A stretch of 64,000 nucleotides of DNA from Paraburkholderia lacunae. Its GTDB lineage: Bacteria > Pseudomonadota > Gammaproteobacteria > Burkholderiales > Burkholderiaceae. Shown here one piece after another: positions 28,458 through 38,860 of this stretch. Made by a program: the position numbers and the translations under genes. The notes beneath the pieces were generated by a model that saw only the letters and a list, made by a program, of their open reading frames with translations, was not told where the DNA came from and did not search any database. How positions within the stretch are numbered: the first letter of the stretch is position 1; each line of letters begins with the position of its first letter. The stretch covers positions 1-64,000 of the forward strand of contig NZ_QHKS01000008.1 of the NCBI RefSeq assembly GCF_003353175.1. Direction: 5' to 3'.

Positions 28458-29879
28458 TCACTGACGCACGACAGCCGGCGGTTGCCAGCTGCTGTCGGTG
28501 GCTTGCGGCTTCGGTGCATACAGACGCAGCACCAGTTGCAGATCGGCGCGCGGCGCCGGCAGCCAGTTGCCGCTCTTGCTGCGCGCCGACGACACCGTCA
28601 CGTCGAGTGAGCCGTCGCGATTGCGGCGCGCGCCATTGCGATCGCCGACCGCCAGACGCGCCGGCGCGCTTTCGCCGAGCGCGCCATCCCTGGTATAGGC
28701 GGTGATCGACCAGAAGCCGCGCGCCGGCGGCAACTGGTTCGGTTCGAAATGGATCACGTAGCGGTTCGCACCGTTGAGCGCGTGACCGTCGCTGTCCTGC
28801 GCGATGACCGCGCGCACTTCGTCGTCCTTCGTGCCGATGCCCGGTTGTGCATAGGCAGCGTATGCGCGCATCGCGTAGTCCGGACCGTAGTTGCCCACGC
28901 CGTCGCCGAACCAGCTCCAGCCATTGGCGGCCAGCAGATTGGACGGCGCCGTGACGATGCGCTCGTGACCGTCGGCGAGTCCCGCGCCAACCGCCTCGGC
29001 CGCGTCCGGCAGCTTCACCGGGTCGCCGGGCGTGACACCAAGGTCGGAGAGGACTTTCAGCGCGTGCGGATCGGCCGGAGTCGGCGGATTGTCCTGCAAC
29101 GCCTGCGCAAGCCGGCTGAAGAAGCCTTTCGCGTCGAGTCCGGCGATCTGCGCGGCCGGTGTGCCGGATGCGGCCGCCGCGGCGGCATCGGCGGCATTGC
29201 TGCGCGGCGGCGTCACCGACGCGGAGCGCGTGTCGCCTGCATACACGCTTAGCGGCGCCACGCGGATCGCGCGTTGCAGCTTGCGCACCGCCATCAGGTC
29301 GCGCGGGCCGTTCGACTGGATGCGCACGCTGACCCATGCGTTGCGGGTCGGCACGTCGACACGCGCGACACCCTTGGGCAGCTCGCCCTGCCAGCCGGGA
29401 CCGACGAACGCAATCGTTTGCGCCTTGATGCCCGCTGCGCGCGTGGCGTACTGAGTGCCGGTCGACCAGACCACATTGGTCCACATGTCGAGCACGCGGG
29501 CGTCGAGGTAGCGGCCATGCGAATCGGGCAATGAGACGATCACCGGTTCGGCGCCGACGTCCAGCCAGCCGGTCGAATCGAGCGTGTCGAGGCTGGGCTG
29601 CGGCGGATTGGCGGTGCCGACCGGCGGCAAGGCTTGCGCATGATGCAGCGTATTGATCGGCGCCTGGCCCGGATCGGTACCGACCGCCGCGTCGCGCGCG
29701 ACGCCCATCAGCACGAGCGGATAGCCGAACACATACGAATCGGCGACTTCGTCCTTGATCCAGCCGGCCGTCTTTTGCGTGGCGGACGGTGTCGACGCGC
29801 AACCGGCCAGAAATGCGAGGCCCGCGAGCGATGCGCAGGTCCAGTGAAGCGAAAACAGTTCTCGGCGATTTTTTATCAT
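28458..29879 (-). CDS. DUF1254/DUF1214 lipoprotein
   Basis: This 473-residue protein starts at ATG 29877-29879. It has a lipobox FLAGC with Cys27. DUF1254 spans about 38-160 (DSYVFGYPLVLMGVA; NPPQPSLDTLDSTGWLDVGAEPV) and DUF1214 the C-terminal 120 residues (FWSITAYTRDGAL, GNWLPAPRADLQLVLRLYAP). The family occurs widely in soil bacteria without an assigned reaction. It lies divergent to the PaiB-like gene. Confidence 0.85.
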   Translation of the reverse strand: MIKNRRELFSLHWTCASLAGLAFLAGCASTPSATQKTAGWIKDEVADSYVFGYPLVLMGVARDAAVGTDPGQAPINTLHHAQALPPVGTANPPQPSLDTLDSTGWLDVGAEPVIVSLPDSHGRYLDARVLDMWTNVVWSTGTQYATRAAGIKAQTIAFVGPGWQGELPKGVARVDVPTRNAWVSVRIQSNGPRDLMAVRKLQRAIRVAPLSVYAGDTRSASVTPPRSNAADAAAAAASGTPAAQIAGLDAKGFFSRLAQALQDNPPTPADPHALKVLSDLGVTPGDPVKLPDAAEAVGAGLADGHERIVTAPSNLLAANGWSWFGDGVGNYGPDYAMRAYAAYAQPGIGTKDDEVRAVIAQDSDGHALNGANRYVIHFEPNQLPPARGFWSITAYTRDGALGESAPARLAVGDRNGARRNRDGSLDVTVSSARSKSGNWLPAPRADLQLVLRLYAPKPQATDSSWQPPAVVRQ

Positions 29880-30180
29880 TCGTTCAGGTGGCGGAACGTA
29901 CGGTCCAGGGAATTCCTCGGTCTGAGGCGAAGCCTGCCTGCGCGGGCAGTCTGGGGGCGTCATGCCAGCAACATCGGGTTGTATCGTATCCTTACTCACG
30001 AGGCAAGCGCAAAGACAACAGTGGAGCTTCGTCATAAGCGCACAGGATTCACTTGCGGGACGGTTGACGGTTCTTACGACACACCGCTTGCGTTCTCCCT
30101 TAGTACACCTCGAGCCCCGCCACCGCTCTCAATTACCGTTCTCAACCGTTCGCCGTTCTTTTTCGCATCTGGAGCGCTAC
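29880..30180. other. Divergent intergenic region (DUF1254 / PaiB-like)
   Basis: In these 301 bases I see no gene. Open frames extend into it from both neighbours but with no ribosome-binding site or coding character. It should contain two divergent promoters; no operator stands out. Confidence 0.5.
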
Positions 30181-30870
30181 ATGTATATGCCCCGCCATTT
30201 TGAAGAGAATCGTCCAGAGGTTCTCCACCGTCTGATCGCCGATCATCCGTTCGGCACGCTGATTACAAATGGGCCGAACGGTCTCGATGCGAACCATCTG
30301 CCTTTCGAAGCACAGCTGGACCCCGCAGGGGGCATGCTGGAAGCAGCACCCGCCGGCGCCGAAGAAGGCACACGCTCCCACGGCATCCTCCGCGCTCACG
30401 TCGCCCGCGCCAACCCGGTCTGGCAGGAAGCCGCCACTCACCCGGAAGCGCTCGTGATCTTCCAGGGACCGACCGCCTATATTTCGCCAAACTGGTATCC
30501 GAGCAAGCAGGAAGCGCATCGGCAGGTGCCGACTTACAACTATATGGTGGTGCACGCGCACGGCCGGATTGTCGTGCGCGATGACGAAGCTTTCGTGCGC
30601 GGTCTCGTCGCACGGCTCACCCGCAAGATGGAAGCCGGAGAGCCGGTGCCGTGGAAGATGGGCGACGCGCCGGCCGATTATTTGTCCCAGATGCTGGGCG
30701 CGATTGTCGGTATCGAGATCGAGGTCACGCGGCTGGTCGGCAAATGGAAGCTCAGCCAGAACAAGGAGGCCGCCGACCGGCGCGGCGCCGCTGAAACCTT
30801 GCTGGCGCGCGCGAGCGATGAACAGCAGGCAGTCGGCCAGGCGATGCTGGACGCGCCGCCGGCGTTCTGA
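30181..30870 (+). CDS. PaiB-family FMN-binding protein
   Basis: This 229-residue protein starts at the ATG at 30181 with GGAG eight bases upstream. MYMPRHFEENRPEVLHRLI opens the PaiB/FMN-binding split-barrel family; LITNGPNGLDANHLPF, NPVWQEA and PNWYPSKQEAHRQVPTYNY are its characteristic blocks. In Bacillus PaiB acts as a negative regulator of sporulation and protease genes. In Gram-negative bacteria the role is unknown and may be enzymatic. It lies upstream of copA but is separated by copA's own promoter. Confidence 0.85.
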   Translation: MYMPRHFEENRPEVLHRLIADHPFGTLITNGPNGLDANHLPFEAQLDPAGGMLEAAPAGAEEGTRSHGILRAHVARANPVWQEAATHPEALVIFQGPTAYISPNWYPSKQEAHRQVPTYNYMVVHAHGRIVVRDDEAFVRGLVARLTRKMEAGEPVPWKMGDAPADYLSQMLGAIVGIEIEVTRLVGKWKLSQNKEAADRRGAAETLLARASDEQQAVGQAMLDAPPAF

Positions 30871-30937
30871 GCAGGAGGCTTCCGGACGCCGCTTTCGCGC
30901 GCTTTCGGCAGCATTCCCGAGCGATACCAAAACGCCC

Positions 30938-30968
30938 TTGACCTTCCTATCATGGGAAGGTCGATACT
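30938..30968 (+). promoter_or_regulatory. MerR-family (CueR-type) copper promoter of copA
   Basis: TTGACC (30938-30943) and GATACT (30963-30968) are separated by a 19-base spacer, too long for ordinary sigma-70 but normal for MerR-activated promoters. The spacer region carries the dyad ACCTTCC (30941-30947), seven bases, GGAAGGT (30955-30961), the classic CueR/CopR operator form. A start codon for copA must lie downstream of this element. Confidence 0.85.
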
Positions 30969-31011
30969 CGGTTCTCGACGCGGCCCGATGCCGCCACGAG
31001 CCTTGCCTGCC

Positions 31012-33642
31012 ATGACCGAACTTGTCACTCCCCAGCGTCCCGCGGACGCGCCCGCTAAAACCGCCGAACTCGACATCGGTGGGATGACCTGTGCGTCCTG
31101 CGCGATGCGCGTCGAAAAGGCGCTGGCCAAAGTGCCGGGCGTCACGCGTGCGTCAGTGAATCTCGCGACCGAAAAAGCCAGCATCGACAGCGACGCGACC
31201 GTCGCGGCGGAAACGCTCGTCGACGCCGTGCGCAAGGCGGGGTATGAAGCCACGCCAGCCGCAAGCGCGCCCGCCGGCCTCGCGACACAAGCGCCGCAAG
31301 CCACGGAACTGGCGATCGGCGGCATGACCTGCGCGTCTTGCGCGATGCGGGTGGAGAAAGCGCTGGCGAAGGTGCCGGGCGTCGCGGGGGTGTCGGTGAA
31401 TCTGGCGACCGAAACGGCAACCGTCCATTTCGCCGACGCGGCCTCGAGCCCGCCGGATACGCTGATCGAAGCCGTCAGGAAAGCGGGCTACGAGGCAACG
31501 TTGCTTGCGCCGCCAGACGCACCGCCTGCCGACAGCGGCGCCGCAACAGCCGACGCCAGGCGCGACAAGACACGTCGCGAGTTTCATGCCGTACTCGCCT
31601 CCGCCGTGCTGACGCTGCCGCTCGTCCTGCCGATGGCCGGCGAGTGGTTCGGGCTGCACGTGATGCTTTCGCCGTGGCTGCAACTCGGCCTCGCGTCGAT
31701 CGTGCAATTCGTCTTCGGCGCGCGCTTCTATCGGGCGGCGTATCGCGCCGTGCGAGCCGGCGCCGGGAATATGGATCTGCTGGTGGCGCTCGGCACCTCG
31801 GCGGCGTATGGGATCAGCGTCTATCAACTGGCGAGCCATCCGGGCGACGTGATGCATCTGTATTTCGAAGCGTCGGCGGTGGTGATCACGCTGGTGCGCT
31901 TCGGCAAGTGGCTCGAAGCGCGCGCCAAGCGTCAAACCACCGACGCGATCCGCGCGCTGAACGCGCTGCGTCCCGACCGCGCACGGATTCGCATCGGTGC
32001 GGACGAACGCGAGGTGCCGCTCGCGCAAGTGCGGGTCGGCACGGTGGTGATCGTGCGGCCGGGCGAACGGGTGCCGGTCGACGGGGCGGTGCTCGAAGGC
32101 CGCAGCCATATCGACGAATCGCTGATTACCGGCGAAAGCCTGCCGGTGCCGAAGCAGGTAGCCGATCCCGTCACCGCCGGCTCGATCAACCGCGAAGGCG
32201 CGATTGCAGTGACGACCACCGCGATCGGCGCCGAAACGACGCTGGCGCGGATCATCCGCCTCGTGGAAAGCGCGCAGGCCGAGAAGGCGCCGATTCAGCG
32301 GCTGGTCGACCAGGTCAGTGAGATCTTCGTGCCGGCCATTGTTGTCATTGCCGTGCTGACGCTCGCGGGCTGGCTGATCGCCGGCGCAAGCGGCGAAACC
32401 GCGATTCTGAACGCGGTCGCCGTGCTGGTGATCGCCTGCCCGTGCGCGCTCGGATTGGCGACGCCGGCGGCGATCATGGCCGGTACGGGCGTCGCCGCGC
32501 GGCATGGCGTGCTGATCAAAGACGCCGAAGCGCTGGAAACGGCGCATCGGGTAACGGTCGTCGCGTTCGATAAAACCGGCACGCTGACGGTCGGACAACC
32601 CTCCGTGACGGCGTTCGAGCCGATCGGCGTCATTAGCCGCGGCGAAGCGCTGGCGCTCGCCGCGGAGGTACAGCGGCATAGCGATCATCCGTTGGCGCGG
32701 GCAGTGGTGAAGGCTTACGAAGCAACGCAGGCCCACGTTTTGCCGGATAGCGTAGTTGAGGCGGCGTCGGCGAACGGCGCTGCCGCGGCGCGCGGAGACG
32801 ATCCGCTCGGCGTTTCCGGGTTCGCCGCGACAACCGCATCCCCGGTGGAGTCGATGGCGGCTGCGGCGCCTGCAACAGCCGCCCGCGCCGTGCCGGGCCG
32901 GGGCGTGGAAGCCGACATTCAAGGCCATGTCCTGGCGATCGGCAGCACGCGCTGGCTCACCGAACTGGGCATCGCGTTACCGCGACAACACGTCGAGCGA
33001 GCGCGCGAACTCGAAGCCGCAGGCAACACCGTCTCCTGGCTGATGCGGCGCGACCCGCAGGCACCCGCCGCGCTCGCGCTGATCGCCTTCGGCGACACTG
33101 TCAAACCGACCGCGTGCGCCGCCATCGAACGGCTCGCGCAGATGGGCGTCAAAAGCGTGCTCGTCACCGGCGACAACCAGGGCAGCGCGGCGAGCGTCGC
33201 CAAAGCGCTCGGCATCGACGAATTCCACGCGGAAGTGCTGCCGGGGGACAAGGCCCGCTTGATCCGCGACCTGAAATTTCGCAGCGCCGGTATTGTCGCG
33301 ATGGCGGGCGACGGCATCAACGACGCCCCCGCGCTCGCCGCCGCCGACATCGGCATTGCGATGGCGACCGGCACCGACGTCGCGATGCACGCAGCCGGCA
33401 TTACGTTGATGCGCGGCGATCCGGCGCTGGTGGCCGACGCTATCGACATCTCGCGCAAGACCTGGCGCAAGATCCAGCAGAACCTGTTCTGGGCGTTCGT
33501 CTATAACCTGATCGGCATCCCGCTCGCCGCTTTCGGCCTGCTGAATCCGATGCTGGCTGGCGCGGCGATGGCATTTTCGAGCGTCAGCGTCGTCACCAAT
33601 GCGCTGCTGCTGCGCACCTGGCGCGGCGCGCCGGGCCGCTGA
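31012..33642 (+). CDS. copA: Copper-exporting P1B-type ATPase with two HMA domains
   Basis: This 876-residue protein starts at the ATG at 31012 (MTELVTPQ); ATG 30988 is possible, but 30952 lies within the operator. Two heavy-metal-associated domains carry GMTCASC (Cys27/Cys30 and Cys107/Cys110) and are near-duplicates. The membrane ATPase core has TGES 373-376, CPC 476-478, phosphorylated Asp520 in DKTGTLT and GDGIND 766-771. The nucleotide domain contains an extra Ala-rich insert (about 585-630). It exports Cu(I) from the cytoplasm. The cognate regulator is not in the window. Confidence 0.94.
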   Translation: MTELVTPQRPADAPAKTAELDIGGMTCASCAMRVEKALAKVPGVTRASVNLATEKASIDSDATVAAETLVDAVRKAGYEATPAASAPAGLATQAPQATELAIGGMTCASCAMRVEKALAKVPGVAGVSVNLATETATVHFADAASSPPDTLIEAVRKAGYEATLLAPPDAPPADSGAATADARRDKTRREFHAVLASAVLTLPLVLPMAGEWFGLHVMLSPWLQLGLASIVQFVFGARFYRAAYRAVRAGAGNMDLLVALGTSAAYGISVYQLASHPGDVMHLYFEASAVVITLVRFGKWLEARAKRQTTDAIRALNALRPDRARIRIGADEREVPLAQVRVGTVVIVRPGERVPVDGAVLEGRSHIDESLITGESLPVPKQVADPVTAGSINREGAIAVTTTAIGAETTLARIIRLVESAQAEKAPIQRLVDQVSEIFVPAIVVIAVLTLAGWLIAGASGETAILNAVAVLVIACPCALGLATPAAIMAGTGVAARHGVLIKDAEALETAHRVTVVAFDKTGTLTVGQPSVTAFEPIGVISRGEALALAAEVQRHSDHPLARAVVKAYEATQAHVLPDSVVEAASANGAAAARGDDPLGVSGFAATTASPVESMAAAAPATAARAVPGRGVEADIQGHVLAIGSTRWLTELGIALPRQHVERARELEAAGNTVSWLMRRDPQAPAALALIAFGDTVKPTACAAIERLAQMGVKSVLVTGDNQGSAASVAKALGIDEFHAEVLPGDKARLIRDLKFRSAGIVAMAGDGINDAPALAAADIGIAMATGTDVAMHAAGITLMRGDPALVADAIDISRKTWRKIQQNLFWAFVYNLIGIPLAAFGLLNPMLAGAAMAFSSVSVVTNALLLRTWRGAPGR

Positions 33643-33842
33643 GCGCCGCCGCATGGGCCGCGTTGCGAGTCGCGTGGTGAGTCGCGTTGTGGCCCGCGTC
33701 GTGAGTCGCCTTACGGTCTGTTACGCGATGCTTTCAATAAACTAAAGGAAACCGAGGCACCGGCCGTAAACAGGATATCGATGCCGGCCATGCCTACGTG
33801 TGGCCAACGCATCACCCCTCCTCCTTTACTCCGCACTCGCCG

Positions 33843-35816
33843 ATGGAACATCTCTCTTTGCGCCGCGCCAGCGTGGGCGCCAGATTGGCCATGCTTTCCT
33901 GCGCGCTCGTGGCGCTGATTTTCGCCGCCTTCACGTGGGCGCTCACCCGCTCCGCGGGCACGCAGATCAGCGATCAGGTGCTCGAACGCATCGCCGATAA
34001 AGACCGCTCGATCGGCGCGATGATCACGCTGTTCGACAAAGCGTTATCGGCGGACGTCGATCGTTCGATGTCGTTGTTCGCGAGCTTCCTGCCCACTGGC
34101 TACACGCTCGACGAAACCCAGAAGGTCGATATCAACGGCCTCGCCACGCCGACCATCAAGGCCGGCGACAAAGTCCTGAACATGGACTTCTCGATCCCCG
34201 ACCAGTTTCTCGAACGCAGCGGCGCGGTCGCCACCGTGTTCGCGCGCAACGGCGACGACTTCGTACGCGTGACGACTTCGTTGAAAAAACAGGACGGCTC
34301 GCGCGCAATCGGCACGCTGCTCGACCGCAAGGCGCCGGCGTACGCGCTGATCCTCGCGAACAAATCCTATACCGGGCTTGCCACGCTCTTCGGCAAGCGT
34401 TTGATCACGCAATACCGGCCGATTACCGACGCGAGCGGTCGCGTGATCGGTGCGCTGTTTGTCGGCGTGAACGTGGACAGCGAAATCCAGTCGGTCGAAG
34501 ACGGCATCCGCAAACTGAAGATCGGCGACAGCGGCTACTACTTCGTCGTCAACGCCTCAAATGGCCCGGAGCGCGGCAAGCTGATCGTGCATCCGGCCGC
34601 CGCCGGCCAGAGCGCCGACAACACGAACGCGCCGTATCAGCAGATGCTCGAGATGCAACAAGGGCAGCTCGAATACAGTTCGGCGGATGCGACGCTCGGC
34701 GAACACGACGCGCGCAACAAATACGTGTCGTTCATCACCGTGCCGGAGTGGCACTGGCTGGTGGGCGGCGTCGCGCCACGCGACGAGGTGATGGCCGACG
34801 TCACCGCGACCCGTAACGAATTTCTGCTGATCGGTTTCGTGCTGGTCGGGGTTTTCGCGGCGGTGTTCCTGATCGCGGTGCGCCGCCTCGTGAGCCGCCC
34901 GCTCGATGAAGCCGCCAAAGCATCCGAGCGCTTCGCCGCAGGCGACCTGAGCGTGCGCGTGGCGCAGGGAGCGCATACCCGCACCGACGAAATCGGCCGT
35001 CTGATGCAATCGATCGACGGCATCGGCGAAGGCCTCGCGCGCATCGTCTCGCAAGTGCGCAATGCGTCGGCCGATATGTCCTCCGGCACCGAAAAGATCG
35101 CGACCGGCAGCGGCGACATCGCCGCGCGCATTGCCACGCAAGCGAGCAGCCTCGAAGAAACCGCGGCCAGCATGGAGCAGATCACGTCGACCGTGCAACA
35201 GAACGCCGACCACGCCGCGCAGGCCAACTCGCTCGTCACGAATGCTGCCGACGCCGCGCTGGAAGGCGGCCGCGCTGTCGAACGGGTGGTCTCGACGATG
35301 GGTGAAATCAGCCGCTCGTCGCAGAAGATCGCCGAAATCACCAGCGTGATCGAAGGCATCGCCTTCCAGACCAACATCCTCGCGCTGAATGCGGCCGTCG
35401 AAGCGGCGCGCGCAGGCGAACACGGCAAGGGCTTCGCGGTGGTGGCCTCGGAAGTGCGCGCGCTCGCGCAACGCAGCGCGGCTTCGGTGAAAGAAATCGA
35501 GGGCTTGATCGCCGAATCGACGGCGACTGTCAAAAACGGGTTCCGGATCGCCGAAGAAGCCAGCTCGACGATGCAAGGCATCGTCCATCAGGTCGGCCAG
35601 GTGCGCGCGATCATGGCCGAGATCAGCGTGGCGTCGCGCGAGCAATCGGGCGGCATCGAACAGGTCAACCTCGCCGTCACCCAGATCGGCGAGGTGACCC
35701 AGCAGAATGCGACGATCGTCGGCGAGGCCGAACTCGCAGCGGCCGAATTGCGCGATCAGGCGGCACGTCTCGCGCAGGTGGTCAGCGTGTTCCAGCTGAA
35801 CGCCGGGCGCGGTTAA
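33843..35816 (+). CDS. Methyl-accepting chemotaxis protein with Cache-type sensor domain
   Basis: This 657-residue protein starts at the ATG at 33843. Two membrane helices (about 13-35 and 325-350) flank a periplasmic region with a Cache fold (DFVRVTTSLKKQDGSRAIG, SGYYFVVNAS, WHWLVGGVAPRDEV). A HAMP domain and the MCP signalling domain follow, with the tip [20 protein letters not shown]. It senses a small ligand and signals to CheA; the ligand is unknown. The gene is monocistronic. Confidence 0.92.
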   Translation: MEHLSLRRASVGARLAMLSCALVALIFAAFTWALTRSAGTQISDQVLERIADKDRSIGAMITLFDKALSADVDRSMSLFASFLPTGYTLDETQKVDINGLATPTIKAGDKVLNMDFSIPDQFLERSGAVATVFARNGDDFVRVTTSLKKQDGSRAIGTLLDRKAPAYALILANKSYTGLATLFGKRLITQYRPITDASGRVIGALFVGVNVDSEIQSVEDGIRKLKIGDSGYYFVVNASNGPERGKLIVHPAAAGQSADNTNAPYQQMLEMQQGQLEYSSADATLGEHDARNKYVSFITVPEWHWLVGGVAPRDEVMADVTATRNEFLLIGFVLVGVFAAVFLIAVRRLVSRPLDEAAKASERFAAGDLSVRVAQGAHTRTDEIGRLMQSIDGIGEGLARIVSQVRNASADMSSGTEKIATGSGDIAARIATQASSLEETAASMEQITSTVQQNADHAAQANSLVTNAADAALEGGRAVERVVSTMGEISRSSQKIAEITSVIEGIAFQTNILALNAAVEAARAGEHGKGFAVVASEVRALAQRSAASVKEIEGLIAESTATVKNGFRIAEEASSTMQGIVHQVGQVRAIMAEISVASREQSGGIEQVNLAVTQIGEVTQQNATIVGEAELAAAELRDQAARLAQVVSVFQLNAGRG

Positions 35817-35872
35817 GCGGCGGGCACGCGTTGTCCCTTCGTCTCGTCACGGCGCGCAGCGACGCGCCGTGA

Positions 35873-36526
35873 TCAGAACTCGACGTCCAGTTCGTCGATC
35901 TCTTCCACTTCTTTCTGGGCATCGGCAATCCACTGCTGCATCTCGGGCAGCGCCATGATGCGCTGTCCGTATTCGACGATCTCCGGATCGAGCTTCACGT
36001 CGTAGGTGACGAAACGCGTCACCACCGGCGCGTACATCGCATCGGCCGCAGTACGCTCGCCGAACAGAAACGGGCCGCCGTACTGCTTCAGGCACTCGCT
36101 CCAGATCGTCACGATGCGGTCGATATCCGATTGCGCACGCGCCCAGACCTTGAAGCCGGGAAAATGCGCCTTGAGGTTCATCGGCAACGCCGAGCGCAGC
36201 GAACTGAAACCCGAATGCATTTCGCCGCAAATCGAGCGGCAATGTGCTCGCGCGCGCAGGTCCCTGGGCAACAATGCCGCCTCCGGCTTCAGTTCGTTCA
36301 GGTATTCGGCAATCGCCAGCGTGTCCCAGATCTTGATGCCGTCGTGAACGAGGCACGGCACCAGAATCGACGGCGACAGCAGCAGTAATTCGGCGCGCGC
36401 GGCGGGATCGTCGATCGGCATCACGATCTCTTCGAACGGCAGGCCGCTGAACCTGGTCAGCAGCCAGCCGCGCAGCGACCACGACGAATAATTCTTACTG
36501 CTGATGGTGAGCGTGGTATTCGTCAT
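35873..36526 (-). CDS. Glutathione S-transferase family protein
   Basis: This 217-residue protein starts at ATG 36524-36526, directly behind AGGAGGAGGA. The thioredoxin-like N-domain (NYSSWSLRGWLLTRF with the Ser probably contacting glutathione; ILVPCLVHDGIKIWDTLAIAEYLNE) and the helical C-domain are recognisable. It catalyses or assists glutathione conjugation or maintenance; the substrate is not predictable. Confidence 0.88.
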   Translation of the reverse strand: MTNTTLTISSKNYSSWSLRGWLLTRFSGLPFEEIVMPIDDPAARAELLLLSPSILVPCLVHDGIKIWDTLAIAEYLNELKPEAALLPRDLRARAHCRSICGEMHSGFSSLRSALPMNLKAHFPGFKVWARAQSDIDRIVTIWSECLKQYGGPFLFGERTAADAMYAPVVTRFVTYDVKLDPEIVEYGQRIMALPEMQQWIADAQKEVEEIDELDVEF

Positions 36527-36744
36527 ACGTTCCTCCTCCTGATGAGGCGTTCGCGCGACACCTGACGATGCGCATGCACGCTGCCGTGCATCGGCGCACC
36601 AAAGCGCGGCAGTTCCGGCCCGCTTCAGCGACTGCCGCAAATGCTATGCCAACGTACACTTAGCATGAGGCAGTGCCTGTGCATGATTGGCACATGACTT
36701 GCCTCTAGTTGGGCTCCTTCCTTTCTAGCATTCGTGCGAAGGTT

Positions 36745-38193
36745 ATGAACCTGTTCGCATATCCTGCATACCAGACGTTTGCCGACATGATGCTGCCAAT
36801 TCGGCACGGCGCGGCTCTGGTCAATCATTCGCTCGACGCCTGGCCCGCGTTCGGCGAAACGTCGCACGGGCGCTCGGTACGCGCGGCCTGCGATCTTTTG
36901 ACACTCGCCGGGCTCACGCCCGTTAGACCGCCGTTCGGCATCGAAAGTGTTGTGACGGAAGGCAAACCGGTGGCGATCGTCGAGGAAGTCGTCGCGCACA
37001 CGCCGTTCTGTTCGCTGGTGCATTTCCGTAAGGACACCACGCTTTCGACTCCGCAGCCGCGTGTGCTGGTGATCGCGCCGATGTCCGGCCACTTCGCGAC
37101 GCTGCTGCGCGGCACCGTGCGCACGATGCTGGCCGAACACGACGTCTACGTCACCGATTGGCACAACCCGCGCGACGTGCCGCTCAGCCAGGGCCACTTC
37201 GGTTTCGACGAATTCGTACGGCACGTGATCGACTTCACCGAAACGATCGGGCAAGGCGCGCACCTGCTGGCGGTCTGTCAGCCGACAGTCGCCGCGCTCG
37301 CCGCCGTCGCCCTGATGGCTGCCGACGATCATCCCGCGCAACCCGCCAGCATGACGCTGATGGCCGGCCCGATCGACACGCGCATCAATCCGACGCGCGT
37401 CAACGAACTGGCTAAGAGCAAGCCGATCGAATGGTTCGAGCAGAACCTGATCAGCGCGGTGCCGTTCGGTTTTGCGGGCGCGCACCGGCGCGTGTATCCG
37501 GGCTTCGTGCAACTCACGGCCTTCATGTCGATGAATCTCAGCCGCCATCTCGAGTCGTTCGAGACCATGTATTACGAGTGTGCCAAAGGCGATCCGGCCA
37601 AGGCCGACACGATTCGCACCTTCTATGAAGAATACTTCGCGACGATGGATCTGACCGCCGACTTCTATCTGGAAACCGTGGATACGGTCTTTCAGCGGCA
37701 CGCGCTGCCGTTGCATGAGCTCGAAGTGGATGGGCGCAAAGTCGAGCCGTCGAAAATCAGGCGCACTGCGCTTCTGACCGTGGAAGGCGAGAAAGACGAT
37801 ATCTGCGCGGTGGGACAGACGCTCGCCGCGCAGGATATGTGCGACAAGTTGCGGCCGTATCTGAAAACGCATCACGTGCAAACCGGCGTGGGGCACTATG
37901 GCGTGTTCAACGGACATCGCTGGGAGCGGCAGATTTATCCGCGCGTGCGCGCCGTCATTTACGACAACGAGCCTCGTGCGGTGATGGTCGGCGAGCGAGC
38001 ACGCACGATCCAGCCGGTGCCCGCGGCGGCAGCCGCAGAGATCACCCCGGCAGCGCCGGCTGCAACCGCAGTCGTAGATGCCGAGGTGGGCACCGAGGTC
38101 GCCGCCACGCCGAATGGCGCGGGTGTCGCGTCCCCCTCCAAACCGCAGCCGGCTGCACGGTCGCCGCGGCGGCGGCCGCCGGCAGCGCAATGA
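36745..38193 (+). CDS. phaZ: Intracellular polyhydroxybutyrate depolymerase
   Basis: This 482-residue protein starts at the ATG at 36745 behind GAAGG; an upstream TTG extension is not supported. The nucleophile is Cys178 in AVCQPTVA, with Asp351 (GEKDD) and His384 (GHYGVFNG), the Cys-Asp-His triad of the Ralstonia PhaZa1 type, with nearly identical spacing. It mobilises stored PHB granules in the cytoplasm. The C-terminal 70 residues form an Ala/Pro-rich tail ending in Arg-rich sequence, longer than in the type enzyme. Confidence 0.92.
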   Translation: MNLFAYPAYQTFADMMLPIRHGAALVNHSLDAWPAFGETSHGRSVRAACDLLTLAGLTPVRPPFGIESVVTEGKPVAIVEEVVAHTPFCSLVHFRKDTTLSTPQPRVLVIAPMSGHFATLLRGTVRTMLAEHDVYVTDWHNPRDVPLSQGHFGFDEFVRHVIDFTETIGQGAHLLAVCQPTVAALAAVALMAADDHPAQPASMTLMAGPIDTRINPTRVNELAKSKPIEWFEQNLISAVPFGFAGAHRRVYPGFVQLTAFMSMNLSRHLESFETMYYECAKGDPAKADTIRTFYEEYFATMDLTADFYLETVDTVFQRHALPLHELEVDGRKVEPSKIRRTALLTVEGEKDDICAVGQTLAAQDMCDKLRPYLKTHHVQTGVGHYGVFNGHRWERQIYPRVRAVIYDNEPRAVMVGERARTIQPVPAAAAAEITPAAPAATAVVDAEVGTEVAATPNGAGVASPSKPQPAARSPRRRPPAAQ

Positions 38194-38256
38194 GATGATG
38201 CTTCCGGGTGGCCGCGTTGTCGCGCGCAAGCGCTGCAGGTGCGGCGGCGGCGCTCG

Positions 38257-38691
38257 TCAGGCAGTGACGCTCTTCCACGGCGTTACCGCCGGAACGTCGC
38301 ACGGACCTTCGACTTCGATCGATTTGAAGTCGGCCGGCGAAACGATCTCGAGGTACTCCATATCTTCCGAGTAATCGAACAGATAATGGACGATGCCCGG
38401 CGCCTGATGCACGCAATCGCCGGCGGCGACGAGTGTTTCCTTGTCGCCGTACATGAAGCGCGCCCAGCCCTTCAGCATGATCACAATGTGGAAATCGGCT
38501 TCATGGCGGTGCCAGCCGGTGCCTTGCTCTGGTGCGTGATTCGCCTTGACGAGTTGTGCGAGCACCTTGCCGCCGGTTGCCTGCGCAATGCCTAAATCGC
38601 GATAGAGAAAAAAATCGCGTAAGCCGTGATCCACGTAGGACGTGTCTTGCGGACGGACATGCGAGAACTGCGTAGCGAATTCGGTAGACAT
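38257..38691 (-). CDS. Cupin-domain protein
   Basis: This 144-residue protein starts at ATG 38689-38691 with AGGAG nine bases upstream. A single cupin barrel carries metal-ligand residues in GWHRHEADFHIVIML and the second motif around CVHQAPGIVHYLFDYSEDMEYLEI. It may be a small dioxygenase or binding protein; the substrate is unknown. Confidence 0.82.
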   Translation of the reverse strand: MSTEFATQFSHVRPQDTSYVDHGLRDFFLYRDLGIAQATGGKVLAQLVKANHAPEQGTGWHRHEADFHIVIMLKGWARFMYGDKETLVAAGDCVHQAPGIVHYLFDYSEDMEYLEIVSPADFKSIEVEGPCDVPAVTPWKSVTA

Positions 38692-38860
38692 GATCGCGCT
38701 CCTGGAGAATGAGCCGGTACTTGAAAACGACGCGTTGGAGTGCTGATTGCAAGCATCAAGCGAGCCAGTCTCCTGACGAGAGTTTTCCGCGAAGGCGATG
38801 TGGCTGATGCCGCGCCGCCGTGAGCGGCGCGGTTTAAACATTTGATGCCTGGTTCGACGA

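Noticed and set aside
30952..31011. Upstream start of copA at 30952
   Set aside because: This ATG lies inside the MerR-type operator, upstream of the expected transcription start, so it cannot be used from that promoter.
31153..32928. Minus-strand open frame of 591 residues
   Set aside because: It is the shadow of copA, which carries all P-type ATPase motifs.
33660..33710. Short GAGTCGCGT-like imperfect repeats after copA
   Set aside because: The copies are irregular and short, without defined unit length or symmetry; probably compositional.
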